Counted from the first letter of the stretch, positions 1-8,730 are shown. The stretch: DNA of 64,000 bases from Pseudoxanthomonas sp. 3HH-4 (GCF_006716465.1 NZ_VFPB01000004.1:389526-453525); one strand, 5' to 3'. A program made the numbers and translations. Notes: generated by a model not told the origin, from the letters alone.

Positions 1-1208
1 TGGAGCTGATCGCCATCGGCAATGGCACCGCCAGTCGCGAAACCGACAAGCTGGCCGGTGACCTGATCAAACAGGCCGCGGACCTGAAGCTGGAGAAGAT
101 CGTCGTCAGCGAAGCCGGGGCATCGGTCTACTCCGCCTCGGAATTCGCATCGAAGGAATTCCCGGACCTCGACGTCAGCATCCGTGGCGCGGTCTCCATC
201 GCGCGCCGCCTGCAGGACCCGCTGGCCGAGCTGGTGAAGATCGAACCCAAGGCGATCGGCGTGGGCCAGTACCAGCACGACGTTGACCAGTTCCGCCTGG
301 CGCGTGCGCTGGATGCGCGCGTGGAGGACTGCGTCAACGCGGTTGGTGTAGACGTGAACACCGCCTCGGCCGCGCTGCTGACCCGCGTCTCCGGCCTGTC
401 GTCCACGGTGGCCGAGAACATCGTGCGCTTCCGCGACGAGCATGGCGCCTTCCGCTCGCGCAAGGCGCTGCTGGGCGTGCCGCGCCTGGGCGAGAAAACC
501 TTCGAACAGTGCGCCGGCTTCCTGCGCATCGCCGATGGCGACGAACCGCTGGATGCCTCATCGGTGCATCCGGAAGCCTATCCGGTGGTCGAGCGGATCC
601 TCGCCGGCAGCGGGCGGCAAGTGAAGCAGATCGTCGGCGACATCATGTTCCTGCGCGCGGTGAAGCCTGAGCAGTACACCGACGGGAAGTTCGGTGTGCC
701 GACCATCCGCGACATCCTGAAGGAACTGGAAAAGCCCGGCCGCGATCCGCGCCCGGAATTCAAGGCCGCGCGCTTCGCCGAAGGCGTGGAAGACATCAAG
801 GACCTGCGCGAAGGCATGATCCTGGAGGGCGTGGTCAGCAATGTGGCCGCCTTTGGCGCCTTCGTCGACATCGGCGTGCACCAGGACGGCCTGATCCACA
901 TCTCCGCGCTGGCCGATCGCTACGTGAAAGACCCGCGCGAGGTGGTGAAGGCCGGCGACATCGTCAAGGTGAAGGTGCTGGAGGTCGACGTGGCCCGCAA
1001 GCGCATCGCGCTGACGCGCCGCCTCGACGATGCGCCTGTGCCGCAGACACCGCGCGAGGCGCGAGCGAACGATCCGCGTCCGTCGCGCGGACAGGAACGT
1101 GGACCGTCCCGCGACAACCGACGTGGTCCGGCCCCGGCCAAGCCCGGCGGAGCGCCAGCCGACAATGCGCTGGCTGCTGCGTTCGCCCGGGCGAAGGGGC
1201 AGGGCTGA
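1..1208 (+). CDS. tex: Tex-family S1 RNA-binding protein, C-terminal part
   Basis: Only the C-terminal 401 or so codons are present; the reading frame enters at base 3 and the gene begins before the window. Tex is a conserved cytoplasmic nucleic-acid-binding protein linked to transcription. Visible parts in order are the end of the YqgF/RNase H-like region, the stretch [10 protein letters not shown] typical of Tex, helix-hairpin-helix segments ([20 protein letters not shown]), and a C-terminal S1 domain starting near base 810 with the [17 protein letters not shown] strand pattern. The protein ends in an Arg/Pro/Ala-rich tail of about 60 residues that looks disordered. A REP-like element lies 14 bases after the stop. 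The family call is firm; its exact role here is not shown by the sequence. Confidence 0.95.
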   Translation, partial: ELIAIGNGTASRETDKLAGDLIKQAADLKLEKIVVSEAGASVYSASEFASKEFPDLDVSIRGAVSIARRLQDPLAELVKIEPKAIGVGQYQHDVDQFRLARALDARVEDCVNAVGVDVNTASAALLTRVSGLSSTVAENIVRFRDEHGAFRSRKALLGVPRLGEKTFEQCAGFLRIADGDEPLDASSVHPEAYPVVERILAGSGRQVKQIVGDIMFLRAVKPEQYTDGKFGVPTIRDILKELEKPGRDPRPEFKAARFAEGVEDIKDLREGMILEGVVSNVAAFGAFVDIGVHQDGLIHISALADRYVKDPREVVKAGDIVKVKVLEVDVARKRIALTRRLDDAPVPQTPREARANDPRPSRGQERGPSRDNRRGPAPAKPGGAPADNALAAAFARAKGQG

Positions 1209-1221
1209 TCGACATGGTGAT

Positions 1222-1243
1222 GTGGGAGCGACGTGAGTCGCGA
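1222..1243 (+). repeat. REP-like 22-bp element, single copy
   Basis: A 22-base sequence beginning GTGGGAGCGACG and ending AGTCGCGA lies between tex and the SIS gene. The same unit, with one or two changes, occurs as inverted pairs at 5279-5343 and 38136-38196, and its first ten bases recur at 13426-13435. The inner CGACGTGAGTCG is itself an imperfect palindrome. All copies are intergenic. Confidence 0.8.
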
Positions 1244-1325
1244 AAGCCTACCGGCAGGCCGGCACCGCAAAGAGAAGGTGCGTGAGGGCTTCCTTACCGA
1301 TCACGACTTGCATCGCTCCTGCACA

Positions 1326-3419
1326 TCACGGCGCCTTGTCCTGCCTCGCGGACGCGTAGGGCGCGAGATAGTGGCTCAATCCACCGGCCCGCAACCGCGT
1401 GGCGGCCGCGCTCCAGTCGACCGGCGCGCCGGCTTTCAGCGCGTCCAGCACGGCCACGACCGACAACTCCACCTCCGGCAGCCCGCTCGCCTCCGGCGCA
1501 TTGCGGCGCTGTTCGATCGCCTCGAACAGCACGGCATTGGCTTCGGGGTAGGACAGCGGTTCAGTCGCGCCGTGTGCGCTGCGCCACACGGGCGTCTCCA
1601 GCACCGCATTGACGTGCGAGAGGATCAGCCAGGTCGCGCGGCCGATCAGTTTCAGGTTTCCCGGCTGCACGCTGGTCATGGTATTGCCGACCACGCGGCC
1701 ACGCTTGGCCATGACGCCGGTGGAATGGGCATTGAGCAGCATCTTCAGCGCGATGGTCTGGTCCAGCTCGAACGCATCGCGCTGCGGCACCGTCACCGCG
1801 ATCACCGGCACCGGGCGGGGCAGGGCGGCGGCATCACGCACGACCTCGGAGGCCAGCGGACGCGCGGACACCGACACCAGCACCAGTTCCGCGCCTGCTG
1901 AAGAGAAAGCCCGCAGCCACTGCCGGTTCGCCTCGTCGTGCGCTTCATCGCCGAGCAGGATCAGCGCGCCGGAATCGCCCGCCTGCGGTCCGCTGCGGCG
2001 CATGTTGGCGTCTGAATACGACAGGTCGTACAACGCCTGCTGTTCGTCGCCTGCGTTGGCCAGCCCGCGCAGCGCGGACTCGCGCAGGTACGGGTCCGGG
2101 ATGCCGGTTTCGAACGGTGGCAGGTACAGCGCCTTGTCCAGTCCATGGAAGGGGCGATGCAGCAGTGCCTGCCAGGCCTGTTGTGCATTGCCTGCTGGCG
2201 TCCATACCTGGATCCACGAACGCCGTTCCGGTGCGTCCACGGGGTCCAGCGGGCCGAGCCGGAAGGTCGGCGCGCGCTCGGTGACATCCACGAACACCGG
2301 CATCAACGCGCGCGTGGCCAGGTAGGTGGCGCGATGTCCGGCGGCGTAACCGGCGGCTTCGCGGTCGGTCCACGCCGCGAGTTTCGGAGCGGCCGCCGCG
2401 ACAGTCTGCTGGATGCCGGCGAAGCCGCGCAGTCGATCGGCGATACCCGACTCGCCGAAGCCCAGCGAGGCCAGTTCTTCCGCCGTCAGCACCTCGCTCA
2501 ACAGCGTGCGCGTCGCATCCTCCAGCACCACGCCCAGCACGTACAGGCTGGTGGTGGTGGCCTGCATGCGGGTGGAGCCGGTGATGGCCTGCGGCCCGGT
2601 AGGCAGCGCGATCTTGGTGATCCGCGGATCGTCCAGCACGCGACGGCTGCGCTCGAACGGACGCAGCACGTCGTCGGGATTGTTGTAGACGAACCACGTA
2701 CGCCGCGCGTCCACGCCGGCCTGGTCTGCGGCCGCCAGGGCGGTGCCGATCACGGCCGAGGTTTCGCCGCCTTCGGTGACAGCGAAGACCAAGTCATCGC
2801 GCTGGATGCCGTTGTCCTGCAATTGCAGGCGGCCGATCTCGGGGATGTCCTCGAAGCCTTCCAGCGAGGCGATCAGTGCACGGTCGCCACCGGTGATTTC
2901 GCCACGCACGCGTTCGCCCAGGCCGGGATAGCGCGCCTCGATCTTGGCCATCGCCGGCGATGCGGTGGCGCGTTGCCAGAACGGGCGCCACAATCCGCTT
3001 TCGATTGTTTCAGCGAGGCGTCCGGTCGAGCCGGTGCCATAGAAGTACAGGCGATGCCCGTCGCGCAGCGCGCGGGTGATGTCGTGCGAGGCCGCTTCAA
3101 GCGCTGCCCGCCGTGCCGGATCGTCGGCCACGCCCTGCAGGGCCTTCGCGATGTCCTCGTCCACCGCCAGCAGCGATGCCAGTCCGTCGGTGGTGTCGGC
3201 CGCGATGCGGGTGCTCAAGTCGAAGCTGCGTGGGTGGCGCTGTTCGGTCAGCAGGCTGTGCAACTGGAACTGCTGCTTGTGCGCCACGAAGTCCTGCGAC
3301 TGCGCCGAGGGCGTCACGCCCAGGCGCGACGGCGCAGGTTGCGCAGTGGCGGGGGCCAGGACACCGGCCATGGCAAGGAAGGACATGCTTCGCATGATGC
3401 ATTTCGCCGTACGGGACAT
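1326..3419 (-). CDS. exported tandem-SIS protein, MurQ/GCKR-like
   Basis: 697 residues. Residues 56-70 (LLTEQRHPRSFDLST) match the N-terminal signature of MurQ, N-acetylmuramic acid 6-phosphate etherase. SIS 1 follows at about 115-330 with FYGTGSTGRL and ITGSTRMQA, and a second SIS-like half runs from about 430. Residues near 563-580 (LNAHSTGVMAKRGRVVGN) resemble the C-terminal part of glucokinase regulatory protein (GCKR), the two-SIS relative of MurQ, and the length fits GCKR (about 625) better than MurQ (about 300). The MurQ DASE catalytic segment is not clearly kept (AETIES here). Residues 1-26 look like a signal peptide with an ATA cleavage site, odd for a family whose members act in the cytosol. 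The start is chosen because GAGGGA lies five bases before the ATG; an ATG four codons upstream has no such site. The gene is divergent from a GH171 gene. Substrate unknown. Confidence 0.8.
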   Translation of the reverse strand: MSRTAKCIMRSMSFLAMAGVLAPATAQPAPSRLGVTPSAQSQDFVAHKQQFQLHSLLTEQRHPRSFDLSTRIAADTTDGLASLLAVDEDIAKALQGVADDPARRAALEAASHDITRALRDGHRLYFYGTGSTGRLAETIESGLWRPFWQRATASPAMAKIEARYPGLGERVRGEITGGDRALIASLEGFEDIPEIGRLQLQDNGIQRDDLVFAVTEGGETSAVIGTALAAADQAGVDARRTWFVYNNPDDVLRPFERSRRVLDDPRITKIALPTGPQAITGSTRMQATTTSLYVLGVVLEDATRTLLSEVLTAEELASLGFGESGIADRLRGFAGIQQTVAAAAPKLAAWTDREAAGYAAGHRATYLATRALMPVFVDVTERAPTFRLGPLDPVDAPERRSWIQVWTPAGNAQQAWQALLHRPFHGLDKALYLPPFETGIPDPYLRESALRGLANAGDEQQALYDLSYSDANMRRSGPQAGDSGALILLGDEAHDEANRQWLRAFSSAGAELVLVSVSARPLASEVVRDAAALPRPVPVIAVTVPQRDAFELDQTIALKMLLNAHSTGVMAKRGRVVGNTMTSVQPGNLKLIGRATWLILSHVNAVLETPVWRSAHGATEPLSYPEANAVLFEAIEQRRNAPEASGLPEVELSVVAVLDALKAGAPVDWSAAATRLRAGGLSHYLAPYASARQDKAP

Positions 3420-3493
3420 CGGATCCCTCATCAGACAACGGAAGACGGTGTCGAGACCGGCGATGTTCCCCTTGCGCGGCGCCCGACGCGGGC

Positions 3494-3518
3494 TGCTATC
3501 GTCATGACAACGATAGCA
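3494..3518. promoter_or_regulatory. inverted repeat in divergent promoter region
   Basis: Perfect 9-bp arms TGCTATCGT and ACGATAGCA are separated by 7 bases (CATGACA). The element sits 15 bases before the GH171 start codon and 74 bases before the SIS gene start, in the only intergenic space between these divergent genes. Its size and placement suit an operator controlling both, for example for a LacI, GntR or RpiR type regulator, but no regulator gene is adjacent. The binding role is inferred. Confidence 0.45.
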
Positions 3519-3533
3519 AACGAGAGCGACACT

Positions 3534-4844
3534 ATGCCCCGGAACGTGCGACCGTTGCATGCCGCGCCGCGCCACCCGCGCCGGCGCATCGCGATGCTTG
3601 CACTCGGCGTGGTGCTGGCATGCGGAGCGAGCGGGGTATCCGCCGCGACGCCGCCGCCGGCTCCCGCAGCCTGCGATTGCGCCGCCACGGCGCCGCTGCT
3701 GGGCATCGATGTCCTGCTCTCCTCGCGCTTGGACCTGCTGCGTGGCAAGCGCGTGGGTCTGGTGACGAATGCCACCGGCATGGACCATGCGTTGCGCAGC
3801 AGTGTGGACCGTTTCGCCGCACGCACCGACTTCACGCTCGTGGCGCTGTTCGGGCCGGAGCATGGCGTGCGGGGCGACGTGCAGGCCGGCGACAAGGTCG
3901 CCTCATCGCGCGATGCCGCCACCGGGTTGCCGGTGCACAGCCTGTATGGCGAGCACCGCGAACCGACGCCGGAGATGCTGACCGGCGTCGACGTGCTCGT
4001 GTTCGACATCCAGGATGTGGGCACGCGCTTCTACACGTATCCGTACACGCTGGCGGGCGTGATGCGCGCGGCAAAGCGCGCTGGCATTCCCGTGATCGTG
4101 GCGGATCGGCCCGATCCGCTCGGTGGGGTGCAGGTCGAGGGCCCGGTGCTGGATCCGGCGCTGGCGTCGTTCGTCGGCATGTTCCCCATCCCGATCCGCC
4201 ATGGCATGACCATCGGCGAGCTGGCGACGCTGTTCAATACCGGGTTCGGCATCGGTGCCGAACTGCATGTGGTCACGATGCAGGGCTGGCAGCGTGGCGA
4301 TGAACCGCTGCGCGGTGCGTTGCCGTGGGTGCCTCCGTCGCCCAACATGCCCACGCCGGACACCGCGCTGGTGTATCCGGGCATGGGGCTGCTGGAAGGC
4401 ACCAACGTGTCCGAGGGACGCGGCACGACGCGGCCATTCGAAATCGTGGGCGCGCCGTGGGTGGATGCTCAGGCGCTGGCCGCGCGACTCAACGCACTGG
4501 GCCTGCCTGGGGTACGCTTCCGTGCCACGTGGTTCACGCCCACGTTCTCGAAGCATGCAGGCAAGGTCTGCGGCGGTGTGCAGCTGCACGTGACCGATCG
4601 CGCGGCGTTCCTTCCCGTGCGTACCGGCATTGCGGTCCTGAAGGCCCTGCACGACCAGCATCCGAAGGAGTTCGCCTTCCTGCCCGGCGAGCCGCCGTTC
4701 TTCGACCGGCTGGCTGGCGTGGGTGACCTGCGCGCGGCTATCGAACGCGGCGACACGCTAGAGGTCATCGAAGCACGCTGGCAGCCGGAGCTGGCGGCGT
4801 TTGAGGTGCTGCGCCGGCAGCATCTGCTGTATCCGATGCCCTGA
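3534..4844 (+). CDS. exported DUF1343 / GH171 (NamZ-like) glycosidase
   Basis: 436 residues. The body matches DUF1343, the family founded as glycoside hydrolase GH171 on Bacillus NamZ, an exo-N-acetylmuramidase that releases MurNAc from the non-reducing end of peptidoglycan chains. Seen in order: GIDVLLSSRLDLLRGKRVGL, the family hallmark FGPEHGVRGD near residue 105, FDIQDVGTRFYTYPYTL, and the segment VYPGMGLLEGTNVSEGRGT. The first 40 residues are a basic n-region and a hydrophobic stretch (MLALGVVLACGASGVSA) fitting a Sec signal peptide; VLAC is a weak lipobox, so lipoprotein is possible. The ATG used follows a weak GAGAGCG site. It is divergent from the MurQ/GCKR-like gene, so both may serve turnover of wall sugars outside the cytosol. 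Activity is inferred from family only. Confidence 0.85.
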   Translation: MPRNVRPLHAAPRHPRRRIAMLALGVVLACGASGVSAATPPPAPAACDCAATAPLLGIDVLLSSRLDLLRGKRVGLVTNATGMDHALRSSVDRFAARTDFTLVALFGPEHGVRGDVQAGDKVASSRDAATGLPVHSLYGEHREPTPEMLTGVDVLVFDIQDVGTRFYTYPYTLAGVMRAAKRAGIPVIVADRPDPLGGVQVEGPVLDPALASFVGMFPIPIRHGMTIGELATLFNTGFGIGAELHVVTMQGWQRGDEPLRGALPWVPPSPNMPTPDTALVYPGMGLLEGTNVSEGRGTTRPFEIVGAPWVDAQALAARLNALGLPGVRFRATWFTPTFSKHAGKVCGGVQLHVTDRAAFLPVRTGIAVLKALHDQHPKEFAFLPGEPPFFDRLAGVGDLRAAIERGDTLEVIEARWQPELAAFEVLRRQHLLYPMP

Positions 4845-4849
4845 GCGCG

Positions 4850-5275
4850 CGGCCGTTTCACCGTGAGCCCCCGCGACGGAGCTCGAAGCGTGAGCGATGG
4901 GGCTCCGGGGCCCCAACGTTCGAGCGCCGAGGGCGATCCGTCTCACATTGAGAGCCAGCGATGGGATTCGGAACGCCGTCGATGACACTCAGAATGCGAT
5001 GAAGATGGCACTGCGATCGCGATCCGCGCAGCTCCGAGTCTTGCGGATGGGGCTCGGAATGCGATCTGTCTCGCATTGAAAGCCATCGATGGTTTTCCGA
5101 GATCGATGGGATGGCATTCCGAAAGCGATCCTCGGAGCTCCCCGCCTTGCGGAGGAGGCTCGGAGCCCGATCTTTCTCACATCCAGCCCGAACGATCACG
5201 CTCGCAGTGGCATCCTTCTCACATCGAGCGCCGCCAAAAGGGCTCGGAATGACGAAGACGCCTGCGACCGGCAAA
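4850..5275. repeat. gene-free block of degenerate direct repeats
   Basis: No convincing gene is seen between the GH171 and DUF2894 genes. The block holds related units. Positions 4933-4972 and 5061-5100 share about 83 percent of 40 bases (common core GTCTC-CATTGA-AGCCA-CGATGG). Positions 5028-5076 and 5136-5184 share another unit (CTTGCGGA, GGCTCGGA, CGATCT, TCTC-CAT). Shortened copies of the TCTCACATC part occur near 5172 and 5218, and GGCTCGGAATG recurs at 5051 and 5240. Spacing is roughly 108-128 bases. These look like decayed tandem repeats rather than coding sequence. Confidence 0.6.
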
Positions 5276-5278
5276 GGC

Positions 5279-5343
5279 GTGGGAGCGACGTGAGTCGCGA
5301 GGGGCTATCGGTAACGCTTCATCGCGACTGACGTCGCTCCCAC
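5279..5343. repeat. REP pair in inverted orientation (REPIN-like)
   Basis: Two copies of the 22-base REP unit face each other: the forward copy at 5279-5300 and the reverse copy at 5322-5343, separated by 21 bases. The reverse copy differs from the forward at one central base. Folded as RNA or single-stranded DNA the pair would form a long stem. It lies just after the DUF2894 stop (opposite strand) and may also end transcription of that operon. Confidence 0.75.
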
Positions 5344-5381
5344 ACCCACATGCCAGACGACGCCCACGCGTGCTGCAGCCG

Positions 5382-6005
5382 CTACGTCGCCACTGCTTTC
5401 CGTTTGCGCGGGGTGCGTCGGGTCGTGCGCTGGGCTTCCGGTGCCGCGGTCAGCGGGGCGACCGCCTGCTGGAGCTGTTCCAGTGACGACAGGGTGTCTG
5501 CGTAGGCGATGAAGTGCTGCAGATAGCCCGGCGACACCGCACGCATCAGGTGCAGGGCGCGATGCACCAGCATGCCGGAGTTCAACGGGCCGGCGTCTTC
5601 GGGCACGTTGTGCAAGGACGCGCGCAGCTGGCTGTCGATGCGGATCCGGGCCCAGGTATCGCGCGCTTCGGTCAGTTGCACAGGCGCGGCGGGGGATGTG
5701 TCAGCGGCTGGAACGTGCTCCGCGCGCGCCTGCAACGCGGCGACCAGCTCGCGCAGTCCGGAAGTCGGCACGGCCGCGCGCTCCGCTGCGGGTGCGGCGG
5801 ACGGTCGTTGCGCCAGGGTCTTTTCGTACGCCCGGATCAACCCGGACAGTCGCGCTTCCAGCAGGCGACGGGCTTCTCCCTCGTGCGCGCTGATCCGTGC
5901 GGCGAGCGCCTGCAGGATGTCGAAGCGCGCCGGGTCCGCGCGGTCCGCGCCCTGGGCACGCCACGCCTGCAGCTGCGCCGTCAGCGGCAACGCGTCACCG
6001 TCCAT
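5382..6005 (-). CDS. DUF2894 family protein
   Basis: 207 residues, last gene of a four-gene operon. The family is proteobacterial and has no known function. The protein looks soluble and mostly helical: an N-terminal helical part (MDGDALPLTAQLQAWRA and on), an Ala/Pro-rich linker, then the more conserved C-terminal part with SQLRASLHNVPEDAGPLNS, LHLMRAVSPGYLQHFIAYAD and LSSLEQLQQA, and a basic tail (TTRRTPRKRKA). The ATG is chosen because it lies inside the end of the upstream OmpA-like gene (11-base overlap, ATGGACGGTGA), which implies translational coupling. The invariant order DUF3348-DUF802-OmpA-DUF2894, as I recall it from other beta- and gammaproteobacteria, suggests it works with the membrane proteins upstream. 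Confidence 0.8.
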   Translation of the reverse strand: MDGDALPLTAQLQAWRAQGADRADPARFDILQALAARISAHEGEARRLLEARLSGLIRAYEKTLAQRPSAAPAAERAAVPTSGLRELVAALQARAEHVPAADTSPAAPVQLTEARDTWARIRIDSQLRASLHNVPEDAGPLNSGMLVHRALHLMRAVSPGYLQHFIAYADTLSSLEQLQQAVAPLTAAPEAQRTTRRTPRKRKAVAT

Positions 6006-6642
6006 CGTCACCGCTGCGTTTGGCGGGGCGGGGGATAGGTGCGATCTCGACACGGCGGTTGCGCGCGCGGCCTTCCTCGTCGGTGTTCGCGCTGACCGGT
6101 TGCTCGGCACCGAACGCAGCAGCGAACACCGACGACGATGGCACGCCCTCGGCGATCAGCGTGCGTGTGACGGTCAGCGAACGCTGCGCCGAGAGTTCCC
6201 AGTTGTCGACGAAGCGGCGATTGCTGTCGCGCACCTGGCGATCATCCGTGAAACCACTGACCATCAGGATCTCGTCGCGCGTGCGCAGGTAGCCTGCAAG
6301 CGGGGCGGCGAGACCCTTCAGCAGGTCGCGGCCTTCGGGCTGCAACTGGTCCGAGTTCAGCGCGAACAATACGTTGCCGCGGATGCCGATGCGGCCATCC
6401 ACCAGCGTCACCCGCCCTTCGGCCAGCGGCACTGCGAGGGCCTTCTGGAGCGCATCGCGCTGCTGTGTTTCCAGCTCGCGCCTGCGGACTTCTTCGTCCA
6501 GGCGCTGCGACAGTTGCGCCTGCACGGCGATCACGCCGACAAGCACCAGCACGAAGGCCCCCAGCAGCACCGACATCAGGTCGCCGAAGCTGGCCCAGAT
6601 GGGCGCGCCAAGGTCCGCGTCGTCTCCGGTCTCCACGCTCAT
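5995..6642 (-). CDS. OmpA/MotB-like protein with one TM segment
   Basis: 215 residues. A short cytosolic N-terminus is followed by one membrane helix (about 19-40) whose start reads SFGDLMSVLLGAFVL. The Asp at residue 21 at the head of the helix, followed by L-M, is placed like the proton-binding Asp of MotB, ExbD and ZorB. A short coiled linker (about 41-75) leads to an OmpA-C peptidoglycan-binding domain: ALNSDQLQPEGRDLLK, VSGFTDDRQV, NWELSAQRS and the ending ARNRRVEI. The start codon overlaps the stop of the upstream DUF802 gene by four bases (ATGA). With that MotA-like partner it forms a predicted ion-driven stator anchored to the wall. The operon position makes a flagellar role unlikely; no flagellar gene is in the window. 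Confidence 0.88.
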   Translation of the reverse strand: MSVETGDDADLGAPIWASFGDLMSVLLGAFVLVLVGVIAVQAQLSQRLDEEVRRRELETQQRDALQKALAVPLAEGRVTLVDGRIGIRGNVLFALNSDQLQPEGRDLLKGLAAPLAGYLRTRDEILMVSGFTDDRQVRDSNRRFVDNWELSAQRSLTVTRTLIAEGVPSSSVFAAAFGAEQPVSANTDEEGRARNRRVEIAPIPRPAKRSGDDGR

Positions 6643-8723
6643 GCGGCGTCGGCCCCGGCCAGGCGCTGCAGGTCGACGGTGATCTGGCGCTGTGCGGAGA
6701 GGCTGAGGTCGACCACTTCGCGCGCCTGCGCCACGTAGTAGGCCAGTTGCTCATCGCTGCGCACCAGCGAGCGCTCCAGCGCGCCTTCGATGGCCTGCAG
6801 GCGTTCGAGCAGCGCGTCGTTGGTCTGGCCGAAGCGTTCCACCACGCTGCCCAGCGCATCGCCCAGGCCGGCGACTTCGGTGGCGCCGGCGGCGACCTGC
6901 GCGGCGACGTGTTCCAGCTTGCCGGTCTCGGCCTGCACGTGGTCGGTGAAGCGGGTGCCCACGCGTTCCAGCAGATCGGCGGACGTCGCCACCAGCGCAT
7001 CGATGGCGGTGCGCTGTTCGGTGGAGGCGTGGTTCACCGCATCCAGCAGCGTCTGCAGCGTGCCCATCATCTGGGTGCGTTCTTCCAGCAGGGCGGTGTC
7101 GCGCACCATGCTGTCGGACAGCTTCTGGCGCAGTTCGGCCACCACGTCGGCCGCGGCGCGCGGGGCTTCCGAGGCCACCTGCACCAACTGGGATATCTCG
7201 GCGATGGTCTGCTGGGCGTGCGTCTGCGCCTGCGCGGTGATGTCGTTCGCGCTGCGGGCCAGCGCGTCGCAGATGTCCTGCTGCAGGCGCGCGGCGTCGG
7301 CGGCGGTGCGTTCCCAGTCGCCGCGCAGGGCGGCGCCCATCGTGGCCAGCTGGGCGGCCCACGCCGCCAGGCGGGCATCGTCCTGTTCGGCCAGGGTGCG
7401 CTGCAGCGAGGCATGCGAGGCGTCGACCGCTTCGACCAGGGCGGTGGCCTGCGTCCGGAAATCGGCGCCGGCCGCGGACAGGGCGTCCGCGTGGCGCGTG
7501 GCAATGCCGTCGGCGGTGCTGGCCTGCTGGCTGAGCGCCTGCGTCCAGCCCTCCGCCAGCGTGGTCGCGGTGTGTTCGAGCTGGCCGGCCGCCGCATCGA
7601 GCCAGGCCTGCGAGCGCTGGTCGAACTGGGTCGCCTGGCGCTGGGCGTGGTCTTCCAGGCGTGCGACCAGCGCGTCGTGGGCGTCCTGCTGGCGGGCGAG
7701 GGCGGCCTGCCATGCCGCGGCCGCCGCCGTGGTTGCGGTGCCGAAGCCGGCCGTCAATGCCTCCAACTGCTGCTGCACGGCGGTGCCGACGGTCTGCTGC
7801 AGCGCCCCCGTCTCGCGCGCCACGCCTGCCAGCGTGGCCTCCACCACGGGTTGCAGTGCTGCGCCGACCGCGCGTGCGCTGCTGTCCACGCCGGCCTGCA
7901 TCGTGGCCACCAGCGTGGAGGCGAGCTCGGCCTGGGCCGCTTCGGTGCGGGCGTGGAAGCTTTCCTGACGCGCGGCCTGCTGCGCGGCGGCGTCGGTGGT
8001 CTGGCGCTCGATGCCCGCGACCATGGCCTGCAGGCGTTCGACCAGTTCCGGCATAAGCGCGGCCTGCTGCTGCAGCAGGCGGAAGGATTCCTCCCGCTGG
8101 AACGACTGCGAATGCACATGCAGCGAGGTGGCGATCGCATCGTCCAGCCGTTGCGCGACCAGTACGCGCTCGCGCCGGCTAAGCGCGGACAGCAGGCCGA
8201 GGATGGCCGACGCGGCCACACCGGCGATCGAGGTGCCGAAGGCGAAGCCCAGCCCCTTGACCGGCGCGGCCAGCGAGCCGCGGATCGCGTCGATGTCGGT
8301 GGCCCCTTCCAGCGCCAGGCCGGTGCCGCGCAGGGTCACCATCATGCCCAGCAGCGTGCCCAGCATGCCCAGCAGCACCAGCAGGCCAACCAGATACGGC
8401 GTGAGCGAAGGCGCGGGCAGGGAGACGCGTTCGCCTTCCGCGCGCAGGCGCACGGCCTGGCGCAGGCTGGGGTGCAGCGGTGCCAGCCAGGCTTGCAGGC
8501 CGTTGCCCGCGGGCGCGGTGTCGTCCAGCGCGCGGGCAAGCGATGCGGTGGCCTGGCGATAACGCTGCAGTTCCACTGCGCCTGCCACGTAGCACGCGCC
8601 GATCACCAGGGTGACCACTACGCCCAATGCGTGCGTGCCGACGTAGCCGACGCCGATCCAGCCGACGATGGCCAGGCCGGCGAGGAAGAGGGCGGTGGAG
8701 AAGGGCTGTTTCATCAAAGGCAT
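6639..8723 (-). CDS. DUF802 protein, MotA/ZorA-like membrane protein with long coiled tail
   Basis: 694 residues. Four predicted membrane helices: about 10-28, 32-49, 109-130 (GLLVLLGMLGTLLGMM) and 157-181 (GLGFAFGTSIAGVAASAILG), with a cytosolic loop between the second and third. This is the MotA/ExbB/ZorA arrangement, including the small-residue-rich last two helices. About 500 residues follow, nearly all Ala/Gln/Glu/Leu-rich heptads (DUF802), predicted as a long cytosolic coiled coil similar in kind to the tail of ZorA and unlike MotA or ExbB. A second ATG three codons in is an equally good start; neither has a strong ribosome site. It overlaps the OmpA-like gene by four bases and follows the DUF3348 gene by seven. 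Function unknown; proton-driven stator is inferred. Confidence 0.85.
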   Translation of the reverse strand: MPLMKQPFSTALFLAGLAIVGWIGVGYVGTHALGVVVTLVIGACYVAGAVELQRYRQATASLARALDDTAPAGNGLQAWLAPLHPSLRQAVRLRAEGERVSLPAPSLTPYLVGLLVLLGMLGTLLGMMVTLRGTGLALEGATDIDAIRGSLAAPVKGLGFAFGTSIAGVAASAILGLLSALSRRERVLVAQRLDDAIATSLHVHSQSFQREESFRLLQQQAALMPELVERLQAMVAGIERQTTDAAAQQAARQESFHARTEAAQAELASTLVATMQAGVDSSARAVGAALQPVVEATLAGVARETGALQQTVGTAVQQQLEALTAGFGTATTAAAAAWQAALARQQDAHDALVARLEDHAQRQATQFDQRSQAWLDAAAGQLEHTATTLAEGWTQALSQQASTADGIATRHADALSAAGADFRTQATALVEAVDASHASLQRTLAEQDDARLAAWAAQLATMGAALRGDWERTAADAARLQQDICDALARSANDITAQAQTHAQQTIAEISQLVQVASEAPRAAADVVAELRQKLSDSMVRDTALLEERTQMMGTLQTLLDAVNHASTEQRTAIDALVATSADLLERVGTRFTDHVQAETGKLEHVAAQVAAGATEVAGLGDALGSVVERFGQTNDALLERLQAIEGALERSLVRSDEQLAYYVAQAREVVDLSLSAQRQITVDLQRLAGADAA

Positions 8724-8730
8724 CCAGGCA

